A DNA stretch of 64,000 nt from Spirochaetota bacterium (GTDB lineage Bacteria; Spirochaetota; UBA4802; UBA5550): contig JALOTL010000007.1 in NCBI GenBank assembly GCA_025457915.1, positions 1 through 64,000 of the forward strand, given 5' to 3'. How positions within the stretch are numbered: the stretch's first letter is position 1; every line of letters starts with the position of its first letter. Shown here piece by piece: positions 35,175 to 43,543 of the stretch. A program made the position numbers and the translations under genes. The notes under the pieces were generated by a model that was not told the origin of the DNA, searched no databases, and saw nothing but the letters and a program-made list of their open reading frames with translations.

Positions 35175-35309
35175 TTACCTCGTCTTTTGATTAAGCCTTC
35201 TATCGTCAGAAGAATTCTTGAGTTTTTTGAGCTCCTCCTTGATAGGCACAAGAGCCTCCTTGAGTTCTCTTATCATCCTGTCCGCCTTATCCTGGAGTTC
35301 TTTGCTCAT
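35175..35309 (-). CDS. 44-residue helical protein upstream of TetR
   Basis: ATG 35309 follows GAGAG. The sequence starts MSKELQDKADRMIRELKEAL and continues to EELKKLKNSSDDRRLNQKTR: a single amphipathic, charged helix with heptad-like leucines. Its stop is 4 nt before the TetR ATG, and the TetR ribosome site GAGG lies within its last codons, so translation is probably coupled. Unknown family; perhaps a small regulator partner. Confidence 0.6.
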   Translation of the reverse strand: MSKELQDKADRMIRELKEALVPIKEELKKLKNSSDDRRLNQKTR

Positions 35310-35647
35310 TCAATCTCTCGTTCACATCATGAAGTATTTGAAGCCTGTTAAATATATCGAAAAATTTCCGGTATGTTGTGAAACAGAAATTAAAAAAAAC
35401 AAGATTGATTTGATATACAATTTTAACTACAAAAAAAATTCTAATTATGAATATAAAATAAAAATATACGCAAAGGGTCAACAATTTTTCATAATCATTC
35501 AGTTTTTTTATTAACAGGTGGTTTTGGCGGAGGAAATTAATGAGACATAATTATGGCATATAAAACAATGGATGCGGCCTTAATCTTTTTTAAAAAAGGT
35601 TCCGCATCCGATCGGTAATATCATCAGCCTCACACCCGGCCCGGTCA
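35310..35647. other. AT-rich intergenic region with a long hairpin
   Basis: No convincing gene. The stretch 35380-35520 is about 80% A+T. An 8-bp stem GGATGCGG/CCGCATCC (35570-35577 and 35602-35609) with a partly paired interior (CCTTAATC ... AAAAAAGG) lies about 40 nt past the stop of the 85-residue gene on the minus strand and may terminate it. GGAGG followed by a 7-codon frame (35540-35563) is also present. Confidence 0.5.
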
Positions 35648-35905
35648 TCATACCTGCGCGTCGAGGTTGACGCCTACGGCCCTGGTTCCGGCATCAACAT
35701 GTATCCTGGTTTTAACGATCAGGTAAAGAAAATTCTGTACGTCCTGGAGATCCATCATGGATTTTTCGGCTATATGCATGTCGAATTTGGGCTGAATTAT
35801 CTGCTCGGATAGTTTTACTTCAGCGCCGCGGGTTTCCAGGCGCTCCGGTGTTTTGAAGGCCGGAAATGGCATTGTATTGCTGGTGTTGTTGATGTTGACT
35901 TCCAT
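35648..35905 (-). CDS. Small protein of unknown function
   Basis: 85 residues, with a very strong ribosome site (GGAAGGAGGTTAACG). N-terminal 30 residues are polar and Pro-containing; about 35-80 (QIIQPKFDMHIAEKSMMDLQ, NFLYLIVKTRIHVDAGTRAV) form one helix and strands. No signal or membrane segment. The strong translation signal suggests an abundant protein. The size and the MxxLQDVQNFLYL pattern are reminiscent of small flagellar or motility-associated proteins, but I cannot assign it. Confidence 0.65.
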   Translation of the reverse strand: MEVNINNTSNTMPFPAFKTPERLETRGAEVKLSEQIIQPKFDMHIAEKSMMDLQDVQNFLYLIVKTRIHVDAGTRAVGVNLDAQV

Positions 35906-35998
35906 TTCGTTAACCTCCTTCCCTGGAATTTGCCTGTTATATATTTCGACAGGTTTGCTGATTATGATAATATCTTTAATACATTTTTTATTATTTAC

Positions 35999-36035
35999 TT
36001 GACAAAAATTATATTTATAATACTATGCTTATAGT
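35999..36035 (+). promoter_or_regulatory. Promoter with overlapping operator palindrome (arsR-like gene)
   Basis: TTGACA (35999-36004) and TACTAT (36021-36026) are 16 bp apart. An inverted repeat ACTAT-GCTT-ATAGT (36022-36035) covers the -10 box. A regulator bound here would block transcription; autoregulation by the ArsR-type product is the simple reading. Confidence 0.6.
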
Positions 36036-36046
36036 GTTATTCAATT

Positions 36047-36400
36047 ATGAAAGACAAGTTAAAATCCATGGCCGAAGTATTCAAGGCGCTCGGCGACCAT
36101 AAGAGGCTGATGATCATCAAGATGCTTGCGTCCAATGCCGGGGAAACGCTCTGCGTCACTGACGTCGCGAAAAACCTCGGAATCACCCAGCCTGCAGCGA
36201 CCCAGCATATCAGGGTCCTGAAAAACGTGGGCCTGCTCGATGAAAACAGGAAAGGCTACAGGGTATACTACGCGATCAATCCTGGAATTATGGGAGAATA
36301 TAAGAAGGAAATGGATGAGCTTTTCAAAAAGGCGTTCGAAAAATGCCCGCATGATTATTCCTGTACGGAATGCGAATACAACCAGGGATGCGGGAAATAA
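36047..36400 (+). CDS. ArsR-family winged-helix regulator
   Basis: 117 residues. Winged helix: VFKALGDHKRLMIIKMLASN, CVTDVAKNLGITQPAATQHI (recognition helix), VGLLDENRKGYRVYYAIN (wing). A cysteine-rich tail follows (CPHDYSCTECEYNQGCGK, five Cys), which is unusual and likely a metal or redox sensor. The first Cys, ETLCVTDV, is in the position of the alpha-3 sensor site of ArsR/CadC. The next gene is a Cys-rich 55-residue protein with its own operator-like repeat in front. Confidence 0.9.
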   Translation: MKDKLKSMAEVFKALGDHKRLMIIKMLASNAGETLCVTDVAKNLGITQPAATQHIRVLKNVGLLDENRKGYRVYYAINPGIMGEYKKEMDELFKKAFEKCPHDYSCTECEYNQGCGK

Positions 36401-36418
36401 ATTTTTTTGCCGTTGCTT

Positions 36419-36434
36419 ATAAGTATATGCTTAT
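36419..36434 (+). promoter_or_regulatory. Operator-like repeat before the Cys-rich small gene
   Basis: ATAAG-N6-CTTAT (36419-36423 and 36430-36434) sits between the ArsR gene and the small gene. It shares ATGCTTAT with the palindrome at 36022-36035 (TATGCTTATA there), so both are probably sites for the same regulator. Confidence 0.5.
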
Positions 36435-36461
36435 TATATTTAAAATTAAGGGTTATCTGTC

Positions 36462-36629
36462 ATGATGGAAAAGGAAGCTGAAACACAGAAAGAAAAAATC
36501 ATGAAATGCGGTTCAGATTTCTGCATTTATAGAATTTTCGACGAAGACGCTGCGCCCGATGCCGGGATGTGCAAATACTGCGAAAGGTTCATGCAGAGGC
36601 AAAAGCTTTTCCTGAATAACGTGGGATGA
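36462..36629 (+). CDS. 55-residue Cys-rich (zinc-ribbon-like) protein
   Basis: ATG 36462 (or the adjacent ATG). It reads MMEKEAETQKEKIMKCGSDF then CIYRIFDEDAAPD and GMCKYCERFMQRQKLFLNNVG. Four cysteines (KCGSDFC and CKYC) make a small zinc- or metal-binding knuckle. It follows the ArsR gene by 61 nt and has a similar operator-like site in front, so it is a probable regulated target or metal chaperone. No ribosome site better than a weak purine run (TAAGGG) at about 20 nt. Confidence 0.6.
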   Translation: MMEKEAETQKEKIMKCGSDFCIYRIFDEDAAPDAGMCKYCERFMQRQKLFLNNVG

Positions 36630-36755
36630 ATGGAAGTCTAAAAAAAAATTCTGATGCATTTACCCCAATGATCAAATGAAAAAAACAGTGATTCCCCGCT
36701 GTATGCCATCAGTATGATGTAACTCGGGAGTTCATTACAGATATATATTTAATCC

Positions 36756-36785
36756 CCTCAGTAAAATCACCTATGTTTTTCATAG
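36756..36785 (+). repeat. Conserved block and palindrome before cassette 2 promoter
   Basis: 36756-36775 is identical (inverted) to 7021-7040. It overlaps the inverted repeat CTATG-N5-CATAG at 36771-36785, 13 bp before the -35 box. Confidence 0.65.
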
Positions 36786-36798
36786 TCAATATCACCGA

Positions 36799-36827
36799 TT
36801 GACAAAAAGTGATGACTCTGCTATAAT
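36799..36827 (+). promoter_or_regulatory. Sigma-70 promoter of envelope cassette 2
   Basis: TTGACA (36799-36804) and TATAAT (36822-36827), 17 bp apart, both perfect consensus and arranged exactly as in cassette 1. A leader of about 50 nt follows, which is also partly conserved (AATCAACGCTTAT in both). Confidence 0.9.
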
Positions 36828-36886
36828 GCCACAAATTTTTTGTCATTTCCAGTAATAAATCAACGCTTATAGATTAAGGAGATCAA

Positions 36887-37573
36887 ATGAGAAAGATAAC
36901 AGTCATTCTGTTTGCCGGTTTTGTGTTGTTCACGGCAATCGACTGCATGGCGGCGCCAGGGTTCGGCGCGTACGTCAACGGCGGCGGGGGCATGAATTTC
37001 CAGAAGTACGGCATCCATAATATCGGGGGAGGACTGCTCTTCGACACGAACGTTTCAGGCGACAGGCTGTTCAATTACAGGCTGAATATCGGCGTGGACC
37101 GCTGGCATGAAGAGTTCATGATAAGCGAATACAAGTTTTTTGAAAAGCCTGTAAACACTAAATCAATCGATTATCCGAGACTTCACATCAACAATTCATT
37201 CGGTTTCGGATTGATAAAAGAGAAGGACTACAGGCTCTGGCTCGGTCCTCAGATAGGTTTCGGTTTCGGCTTCAGCAAGAGGTTCAGACTTTTCACCGGT
37301 TCGATTGGACCGGTACTTGGATTTAATTATAATCTGTCCGACAGGGTCACCTTCGGTATCGAAGGATCGATCATGACATCAATCGAAGATAAAATCTATA
37401 AAAAATATGCACCGTATGAAATCGGCGCACCACCTTCTATAGTATGGAAATTAGCATATTTAGGTTTCCCTATACAATGGTATCTGCATCAACACAGGGT
37501 CAATAAATCCATGATTGATGGGTCAATAATCGGGAATATTTCATTAAGCATTATATACAGAATTGGCGAGTGA
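36887..37573 (+). CDS. Envelope cassette 2: predicted outer-membrane beta-barrel protein
   Basis: 228 residues. The signal peptide (KITVILFAGFVLFTAIDC) is nearly the same as in the paralogue at 6181-6909. Conserved mature segments are GGGLLFDTNV, NYRLNIGVDR, FGFG and LGPQIGFGFGFSKRFRLF. The middle and C-terminus differ, as expected for surface-exposed loops. A GGAG site precedes the ATG. First gene of the cassette. Confidence 0.65.
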   Translation: MRKITVILFAGFVLFTAIDCMAAPGFGAYVNGGGGMNFQKYGIHNIGGGLLFDTNVSGDRLFNYRLNIGVDRWHEEFMISEYKFFEKPVNTKSIDYPRLHINNSFGFGLIKEKDYRLWLGPQIGFGFGFSKRFRLFTGSIGPVLGFNYNLSDRVTFGIEGSIMTSIEDKIYKKYAPYEIGAPPSIVWKLAYLGFPIQWYLHQHRVNKSMIDGSIIGNISLSIIYRIGE

Positions 37574-37635
37574 TTAGCTTTGTTGATTAACAAATATTAT
37601 TAAGTAGAAGGTGCTGTGCAAGTTTTCAAGGTGAC

Positions 37636-38949
37636 ATGGCGATGAGAACAAAATTATTTCTAATAATAATAATGTTGATACCATTTGCGGGTTACTCAAA
37701 AGATTTCACTTTTTTAGGTGATAGCAGGGCGGCGATGTTGGGAGGTTTAACATTTCCAATTCCTTTATTTCAACAAAATGATGAATTACCTAAATTATAT
37801 ATAAAAGATGTAACATGGGTTGATGGAAGTCCGGAGAAAGTTTTAAAAGGCGATGATATTATCTTTAAAAAAAAAGCTTTATCTATGTCGATGTCGGGAT
37901 TATGGGTCCAATGGACAAATGATTACAAAGCAAACATCAGCAAAGGCGGCCTGCCGTATCGTTCCGATGTCAGCCTTATTTCTCTTGGCGGCAACGACTA
38001 TCTTGTACCTGCAATGATTGGTGTCCCTCAGCATCTGTCAAAAATGATATCACAGGACATCCTGAAATATATTTCTCATCTTCCATATGAAGAAGCAGAA
38101 ATCACCCGTTATCTGGTTTATTGCATTTATTCATGGTATGCAGAAACAACAGCGGATATTGCAGTGGCAAATACCGGTTATTTAATGAAATTCATTCTGG
38201 ACTGTGATCCGAATAATAAAATAATTTTAAATGATATCGCACCGGTTTTAATGATGGACCCAATGGTTGTAAATTTAGAAGCAAATACTCCAAGAAAACT
38301 AGACGTTGAATTCACCTGCATAATGAATCACATGGTGGACGTATTGAATATGAAGTACAGGGATGAATTGATGCCTTCATTGAAATCAATCTATGGCGAC
38401 AGGGTCCAGCACCTGAAAACCTTCACGTTTTTCATGACGGCAATACAGTTGTGGGACATCCAGCATTACTGGCCGTTTATATATTACAGCCTTGTCGACG
38501 GCGTTCATTTTACATTTTTGGGTAACATGACCTGGGGAAGAATGGTGGCAAAAAAAATCGGTGCTCTTGGATGGTTCAACAGGGCGGACTCGATATGCAA
38601 TTCCGACTCAACGCCCCCGACATTTAATCTGCCGTCTTCCGGATGCATTCCCGGCATCGGAATGTTCGGTATACTTAATACACCGCTCCCATTAGATTTC
38701 ATCATTAAAGACAACGGAAGGGTGATGGACGTGGAGAACGCGGAACAGCTTCTGGGAGATTCATACAGGATTTATTTGAACAACAACATGCCTGCAGGCA
38801 AGGAAATGGAGCTGGACATAGTAGCGAGGGACACCTGCGGCAATCCTTCGGGATATAAAATCAGGTACTGGATGGCGATTACCGGCATGTGGAGGGCGGT
38901 CTGGGGCTTTTACAGTTATCTCCTTTTTTACACCTGCACTCCCATATGA
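37636..38949 (+). CDS. Envelope cassette 2: secreted SGNH/GDSL-type hydrolase
   Basis: 437 residues with a signal peptide (RTKLFLIIIMLIPFAGYS). Catalytic blocks: TFLGDSRAAMLGG (Ser), LISLGGNDYLVP, VDGVHFTFLG (Asp, His). Conserved C-terminal domain from PPTFNLPSSGC to YTCTPI. Upstream AAGGTGAC is the ribosome site. Paralogue of 4879-6126 with the same neighbours; intact. Confidence 0.8.
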   Translation: MAMRTKLFLIIIMLIPFAGYSKDFTFLGDSRAAMLGGLTFPIPLFQQNDELPKLYIKDVTWVDGSPEKVLKGDDIIFKKKALSMSMSGLWVQWTNDYKANISKGGLPYRSDVSLISLGGNDYLVPAMIGVPQHLSKMISQDILKYISHLPYEEAEITRYLVYCIYSWYAETTADIAVANTGYLMKFILDCDPNNKIILNDIAPVLMMDPMVVNLEANTPRKLDVEFTCIMNHMVDVLNMKYRDELMPSLKSIYGDRVQHLKTFTFFMTAIQLWDIQHYWPFIYYSLVDGVHFTFLGNMTWGRMVAKKIGALGWFNRADSICNSDSTPPTFNLPSSGCIPGIGMFGILNTPLPLDFIIKDNGRVMDVENAEQLLGDSYRIYLNNNMPAGKEMELDIVARDTCGNPSGYKIRYWMAITGMWRAVWGFYSYLLFYTCTPI

Positions 38950-38966
38950 TGTTACGGAGGTCCGGC

Positions 38967-39592
38967 ATGAAAAAAATCATTAAGATGCTGTCAGTTACAA
39001 TCGCATTTATAAGTTTTCTCTCCTGTTCCATCTTGAGTGACGGCAAAAAAGATGGATTGGGACTTCTAATCGGTTCCGGTATCGACAGGACTGGGAAATT
39101 AACATCTACACAGAAAACAGCTGTTATAAAAGAAATGACCGAGTTTTATGAAAAAGTCGATGAAGGCTGTCCATGCCTGGTTCCGGAAAAGGAAACTGAT
39201 CCGAAATATATTATCGGCAAAGAAGAGAAAGCGGCGCTTGATTCATACAGAAACGGCATCAAGGCAGACGGACTTGACAGACCGGATAGAAAAAAGAAAG
39301 AATTGAGCTTCTGCAGGATAAACACTTCAAGGCGTATGCGGAAGTCAGCATCCCTGCAGAGCGATATTTGATGAAAACGCTCGCGCAGAAAGAAAAAAAC
39401 AACGAAAAATGCACGGTTCCGATTTTGAAGGCACTGCAGAATATTACATCAGCGAAAATCATAGAGCTTGAATCAACCATTAATGAAAACGGGAAAGGCC
39501 TTGATCCATTATATTTTGAATTCATGAATGCCGAACTCAAGACTTTCATACAGGTAAGGAAGTCCATTATAGACGAGCTGGCCAAGAGGTGA
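38967..39592 (+). pseudogene. Envelope cassette 2: lipoprotein gene, frameshifted
   Basis: ATG 38967 has GGAGG 7 nt upstream. A lipobox (ISFLSC) and the CPCLVPEKETDPKYII segment match the intact copy at 4225-4860. After DGLDRPDRKKK, in the A-rich run at 39288-39301, the frame shifts by one base. The second part (IELLQDKHFKAYAE-like in the other frame, through FMNAELKTFIQVRKSI and IDELAKR at 39592) is well conserved. One indel thus separates otherwise good halves. A real mutation, a sequencing error or slippage on the A-run are all possible. Confidence 0.8.
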
Positions 39593-39732
39593 TGTCTGGA
39601 ACTAAAATAAATCGACTATATCAAAAAAAATCATCGTTTATGAGTGTCTCCACCTGTCCACATCGTGAATTTTAGTTGATAAATCACTCCGCCCGTCCCA
39701 CTCTGTCAAAAATTAGTTCGCGTCTTCTTCAA

Positions 39733-41121
39733 ATGCTGAAAAATCTTGACCAGATCAAATCCAGGGCGGCCGATATAGTGGCTTCCCTATCATGCGACTA
39801 CGCGGAGATAAGGATCTCCTCGTCAAGGAGCACTTCCATAACTCTGTCCGGCGGCGAGACCGATTCCTTCTCGTCCGGAAGCTCCCTTGGCGGTTCTGCG
39901 AGGGTGCTGGCAAACGGCGCCTGGGGCTTCGTGTCCTTCAACGACATCGGCGACCTTGAATCCTTTTCGAAAAAAGCGCTCGAGATCGCCCTGAAAATCG
40001 ACCCGGCTGAAAAAACTGCCGTCGCGAGGTCGGGCGCGGTGAAGGGGTCGTTCTTCACGGAAACAGCCAGGGACGTCGATTCCGTGACGCCCGATGAAAA
40101 ATTCGAGCTCCTGAAAAAATACAACGAAATCCTCAGGGCGCCTTCAGCGGTGAAGACGACCCGCGCCGTTTATTCCGACGTCAGGTCCGGATACCTCTAC
40201 GTCAACAGCGAGGGCAGCGACCTGTCCTACGACAGGTCCTACTGCGGCGTTTCCCTGGCCTCGATCGCGAGGGACGGCGCGCTCATACAGCCCTTTCATG
40301 AAAGCGTTTCCGGATACGGCGGGTTCGAGCTGGTGGAAAACATGGAGGAGGCGGCGGAAAGGGTCGCCAGGACCGCGGTCGATCTCCTCGGGGCGGAAAG
40401 CGTGCCTGGCGGCAGGTACCGCGTGGTCGCAGACCAGAAGCTGGCCGGGGTGTTCATACACGAGGCGTTCGGCCATCTCTCGGAGGCGGACTTCGTCCAT
40501 GAAAACGAGCGGATGAAAAAAATCATGACGATCGGGAACGTCTTCGGGCCGGAGGGCCTCAACGTGGTCGACTGCGGCTCGATGCCGGGTCTTTCCGGAT
40601 ACATACCGTTCGACGACGAGGGTGTGGTCCCGGGAAAAACGCGTCTTATCAGCAACGGGGTGCTCTCCGGAAGGCTGCACTCAAGGGAGACCGCCCTGAA
40701 AATGGACGAACCCCTTACCGGAAACGCCAGGGCGATAAACGTGATGAGGCAGCCAATCGTGAGGATGACAAACACCTATATTGAAAACGGGAAATCAAAG
40801 ACACAGGACCTGTTCGATTCCGCGGAAAACGGCATTTACGCCATAGACATGAACGGCGGCCAGACCAACCTCGAGATGTTCACCTTCACCGCCGCCTGCG
40901 GCTACGAAATAAAAAACGGCAGGCCCGGGAAAATGTACAGGGACATTGTCCTTTCAGGGAACGTTTTCACCACCCTGAAAAATATTCTAATGATAGCGGA
41001 CGACGGAAAAATGTTCGGCGGGCTTGGCGGATGCGGCAAGGGGGGCCAGGCGCCGCTTCCGGTGTCGCTCGGAGGGCCGCACATCCTCATAGACGACGTG
41101 CTGATAGGCGGCAGCCAGTGA
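39733..41121 (+). CDS. tldD: TldD metalloprotease subunit
   Basis: 462 residues from ATG 39733 (the frame is open to 39676 with only a TTG). The TldD zinc motif HExxxH is present as IHEAFGHLSEAD at about residue 243. TldD and TldE (PmbA) form a heterodimeric protease that processes modified peptides such as microcins and acts on unfolded peptides. The gene overlaps pmbA by one base. GGCGKGGQAPLPVSLGGPH near the end is family-conserved. Confidence 0.95.
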   Translation: MLKNLDQIKSRAADIVASLSCDYAEIRISSSRSTSITLSGGETDSFSSGSSLGGSARVLANGAWGFVSFNDIGDLESFSKKALEIALKIDPAEKTAVARSGAVKGSFFTETARDVDSVTPDEKFELLKKYNEILRAPSAVKTTRAVYSDVRSGYLYVNSEGSDLSYDRSYCGVSLASIARDGALIQPFHESVSGYGGFELVENMEEAAERVARTAVDLLGAESVPGGRYRVVADQKLAGVFIHEAFGHLSEADFVHENERMKKIMTIGNVFGPEGLNVVDCGSMPGLSGYIPFDDEGVVPGKTRLISNGVLSGRLHSRETALKMDEPLTGNARAINVMRQPIVRMTNTYIENGKSKTQDLFDSAENGIYAIDMNGGQTNLEMFTFTAACGYEIKNGRPGKMYRDIVLSGNVFTTLKNILMIADDGKMFGGLGGCGKGGQAPLPVSLGGPHILIDDVLIGGSQ

Positions 41122-42407
41122 TGGATTTAATAATAAAACACGCTCCCGGCGCAGGATGGTTCGATATCATCGAGACAGGCGGGCGTTCCACGCCGGTATC
41201 ATTTAAAAACAACAGGATACATTCCGCCGTCGAAAAGCAGAACAGCGGGTACGGGGTGAGGATCAACCTCGCTGGAAAAACCGGTTTCTCATACACCAAC
41301 GACAGGGATAACCTGGAGGAAACGGTAAAAAAAGCCGTCCTGCTGTCAGGCTACGGCGACGATGAAGGGTTCGAACTGCCTTCCCGGATGGAAAGAACCT
41401 TCAATCCGTACGATCCCTCCATAGAAAGCTTCGATATAAAAATTGAAATGGAAAAAGCGGGCGAGGCCATATCCAGGATCATGGAAAAATTCCCCGGTTC
41501 CAACACCGACCTGGGAATAAGCAGGTCCACGGGGAATGTAAGGATAATGAATTCAAGGGGCCTTGATGTTTCGTATAAAAGCTCCGCTTATTCCGCATAC
41601 ATCGGGACAACCCATATCCTCGATGACGGGACGAAAATTGACGTTTCTGAAAGCCTCACTTCCAGGAAACCGGAGCCGTTCGACCGGCTTGCGGACGAGG
41701 TGATTAAAAAAATGAGCCTCGCACTGGTTACGAGAAAGCTTCCCGGCGGAAAGGTCCCTGTGATACTTACCCCCGGGGCCTTTTCAAGAATGATAGGAAT
41801 AGTCCTCTCCGGCCTCAATGCCAGGTCGGTATGGAAAGGGATATCCCCTTTTTCGGATAAAATAGGAGCCAGGCTGTTCAGCGCGTCTCTGAACGTCACG
41901 GAAGACCCGTTGATGAGCGATTCCCCGTACAGTTTTCCTTTTGACGACGAGGGGGTGCCTTCCCGTAAAAAACCCCTGATAGAATCAGGGGTTATCAAAA
42001 CATTCATAACGGACCTGAAACACGCTGAAAAGCTCGGGATTGAGCCTACTGGAAACGGTTCAAGGGACTTTTCCTCGCTTCCGGCCCCTTCGTTGAGCAA
42101 CGTGATAATTTCAGGACCGGGGATAAGCCTCGCCGACCTCATCGGTGGAATGGGAAAAGGCGTACTGGTTGAAGAATTTATCGGTTTGGGCCAGTCGAAT
42201 ACTCTGACCGGCGATTTTTCTGCGAGCCTGGACCTCGCCTTCATGGTTGAAAAAGGAGAAATCACGGGAAGGGTCAAGGATTGCATGATATCCGGTAACC
42301 TTTTCAGACTGCTGGAAGGGGATATAATATTCAGCAGGGAAAGCAGGGTTACAGGCTCCGTCACCGCGCCGCATGTCTTTTTCCCTTCGGTAAACTACAC
42401 GGGATGA
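41121..42407 (+). CDS. pmbA: TldE/PmbA, non-catalytic partner of TldD
   Basis: 428 residues from ATG 41121, which overlaps the tldD stop (TGATG). It has the TldE fold without the HExxxH motif, with conserved PVILTPGAFSRMIGIVLSGL, FPFDDEGVPSRKKPLIESGV and GEFSASLD-type (TGDFSASLDLAFMVEKGEI) segments. It pairs with TldD. The stop overlaps the start of the following small gene. Confidence 0.95.
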   Translation: MDLIIKHAPGAGWFDIIETGGRSTPVSFKNNRIHSAVEKQNSGYGVRINLAGKTGFSYTNDRDNLEETVKKAVLLSGYGDDEGFELPSRMERTFNPYDPSIESFDIKIEMEKAGEAISRIMEKFPGSNTDLGISRSTGNVRIMNSRGLDVSYKSSAYSAYIGTTHILDDGTKIDVSESLTSRKPEPFDRLADEVIKKMSLALVTRKLPGGKVPVILTPGAFSRMIGIVLSGLNARSVWKGISPFSDKIGARLFSASLNVTEDPLMSDSPYSFPFDDEGVPSRKKPLIESGVIKTFITDLKHAEKLGIEPTGNGSRDFSSLPAPSLSNVIISGPGISLADLIGGMGKGVLVEEFIGLGQSNTLTGDFSASLDLAFMVEKGEITGRVKDCMISGNLFRLLEGDIIFSRESRVTGSVTAPHVFFPSVNYTG

Positions 42408-42766
42408 AGTTAAAAAAACTGACAGCAATAATATTCCTGGCGGTCTTTTTACCTGCCATGTCCCAGAATGGATTCATTAAAACCTTCATAAAACAGGGAC
42501 GATTCGAAAAATTAAGAAAAAACTGCATCGAATCCGCAGAATCAGGTTCCTCAATCATTCTCCAGGCTGAAATCATCTCCCCTGAAGAAGCGTTTTCAAG
42601 ATGGCATGTCCACTACAGCCTTTATTCCGGGGGTGACGACGAGGAAGAAATCAGGGAAAACGCATCATGGGCAAATTATCTGAGGAAAAAAATCTATAAA
42701 TACTATTGCCCTGACATTAAAGAAAGTAAAAGACTCCCGATTCTTATTCTTCCCGTGGAAAAATAA
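42404..42766 (+). CDS. Small secreted protein
   Basis: 120 residues, signal peptide KLKKLTAIIFLAVFLPAMS, then an acidic/basic helical part with two cysteines (KNCIESAE and YYCPDIKE). The start overlaps the pmbA stop (ATGA), so it is co-translated with tldD-pmbA. The coupling suggests a role linked to TldD/E, but the family is unknown. Substrate of the protease is one possibility (inference). Confidence 0.6.
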   Translation: MKLKKLTAIIFLAVFLPAMSQNGFIKTFIKQGRFEKLRKNCIESAESGSSIILQAEIISPEEAFSRWHVHYSLYSGGDDEEEIRENASWANYLRKKIYKYYCPDIKESKRLPILILPVEK

Positions 42767-43466
42767 ACCTCTTTATGAAGAATAATTCCCTGTTTTTTCC
42801 GGCGGATCCCGCAAAATCCGCCGTCTGATCGGACAAAAAACTTAAAGACCGGATTTTTCGCCTGTTTCCGGCGGCAAATTCCGTTAACAATAAGCCTTAT
42901 ACCTTGATCATAAAGCAGTCGATCAATAAAATAACGGATAATTCAGATTATAAATCGTAATTCGAATTAACTTTCATCAAAAAATAAAAAATTTGGCTGT
43001 TATTATTCAAATCTCACATGAAAAACAGTCATTCGCGGAAAATTCCGGCGATATTTTATTCCTGAAATGTTTCTTCAGCCGTTTTTATCTGAACAATTAT
43101 AGAATTTTCAAACTCGTAAAATCACACGACGATAAAAAAACTTGTGAAATATCACCGTCAGCAAGAATTTTCCAGAGAATCGCAGCGAATTGCATGGTTT
43201 AAAATAATTTTCAGCTGTGACGGACCGATTTTTCGACGTGATAAAAAATTTTCCAGGTCAATCCGCCTTGTGCGGGAAAAAAAATTCGGTTTTCCAGTCA
43301 GCGAAACATCAGGTGAAGAAAAAAAATCCTCTGCTGACCGATAAAAATCGGCGGAGAGATGCCGGAGCGGCGCATGAAACAAAAAAATTTTCCCGAAAAT
43401 TTTTTTTGCGGACTGAAAAACAGGTTTTTTAGAAAAAAAATAAAAAAAATTTGAATAAAATTGCAG
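42767..43466. other. 700-bp AT-rich intergenic region
   Basis: Open frames here are unconvincing (Phe/Lys/Ser-rich with poor starts). An 8-bp stem CGGCGGAT/ATCCGCCG at 42800-42823 with an 8-nt loop may end the tldD operon. The rest is A/T-rich with many AATTTTC/GAAAATT words. Confidence 0.55.
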
Positions 43467-43512
43467 GAGACATAATAAAGTAATTGAAAAATTATGTCTC
43501 ATTTATTATAGT
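43467..43512 (+). promoter_or_regulatory. Promoter with overlapping palindrome (Lys/Thr-rich protein gene)
   Basis: TTGAAA (43484-43489) and TATAGT (43507-43512) are 17 bp apart. A 10-bp perfect inverted repeat GAGACATAAT/ATTATGTCTC (43467-43476 and 43491-43500) brackets the -35 box. The geometry suggests a repressor site, but a regulator is not known. Confidence 0.6.
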
Positions 43513-43543
43513 GGAAAAAATTTAATTACCCAGGAGGGATTCA

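Noticed and set aside
35287-35484. Minus-strand frame of 65 residues rich in Phe/Ile/Tyr
   Set aside because: A+T-driven composition with no start signal; it overlaps the 5' end of the small helical gene.
35540-35563. GGAGG followed by a seven-codon frame (MRHNYGI) before a long hairpin
   Set aside because: Attenuator-like layout, but no downstream gene on that strand follows the hairpin at close range, so a leader-peptide role is not supported.
42993-43502. Several overlapping open frames on both strands in the AT-rich region (up to 114 residues)
   Set aside because: Phe/Lys/Ser-rich low complexity, no ribosome sites, and frames on both strands overlap; the sequence is A/T-biased rather than coding.
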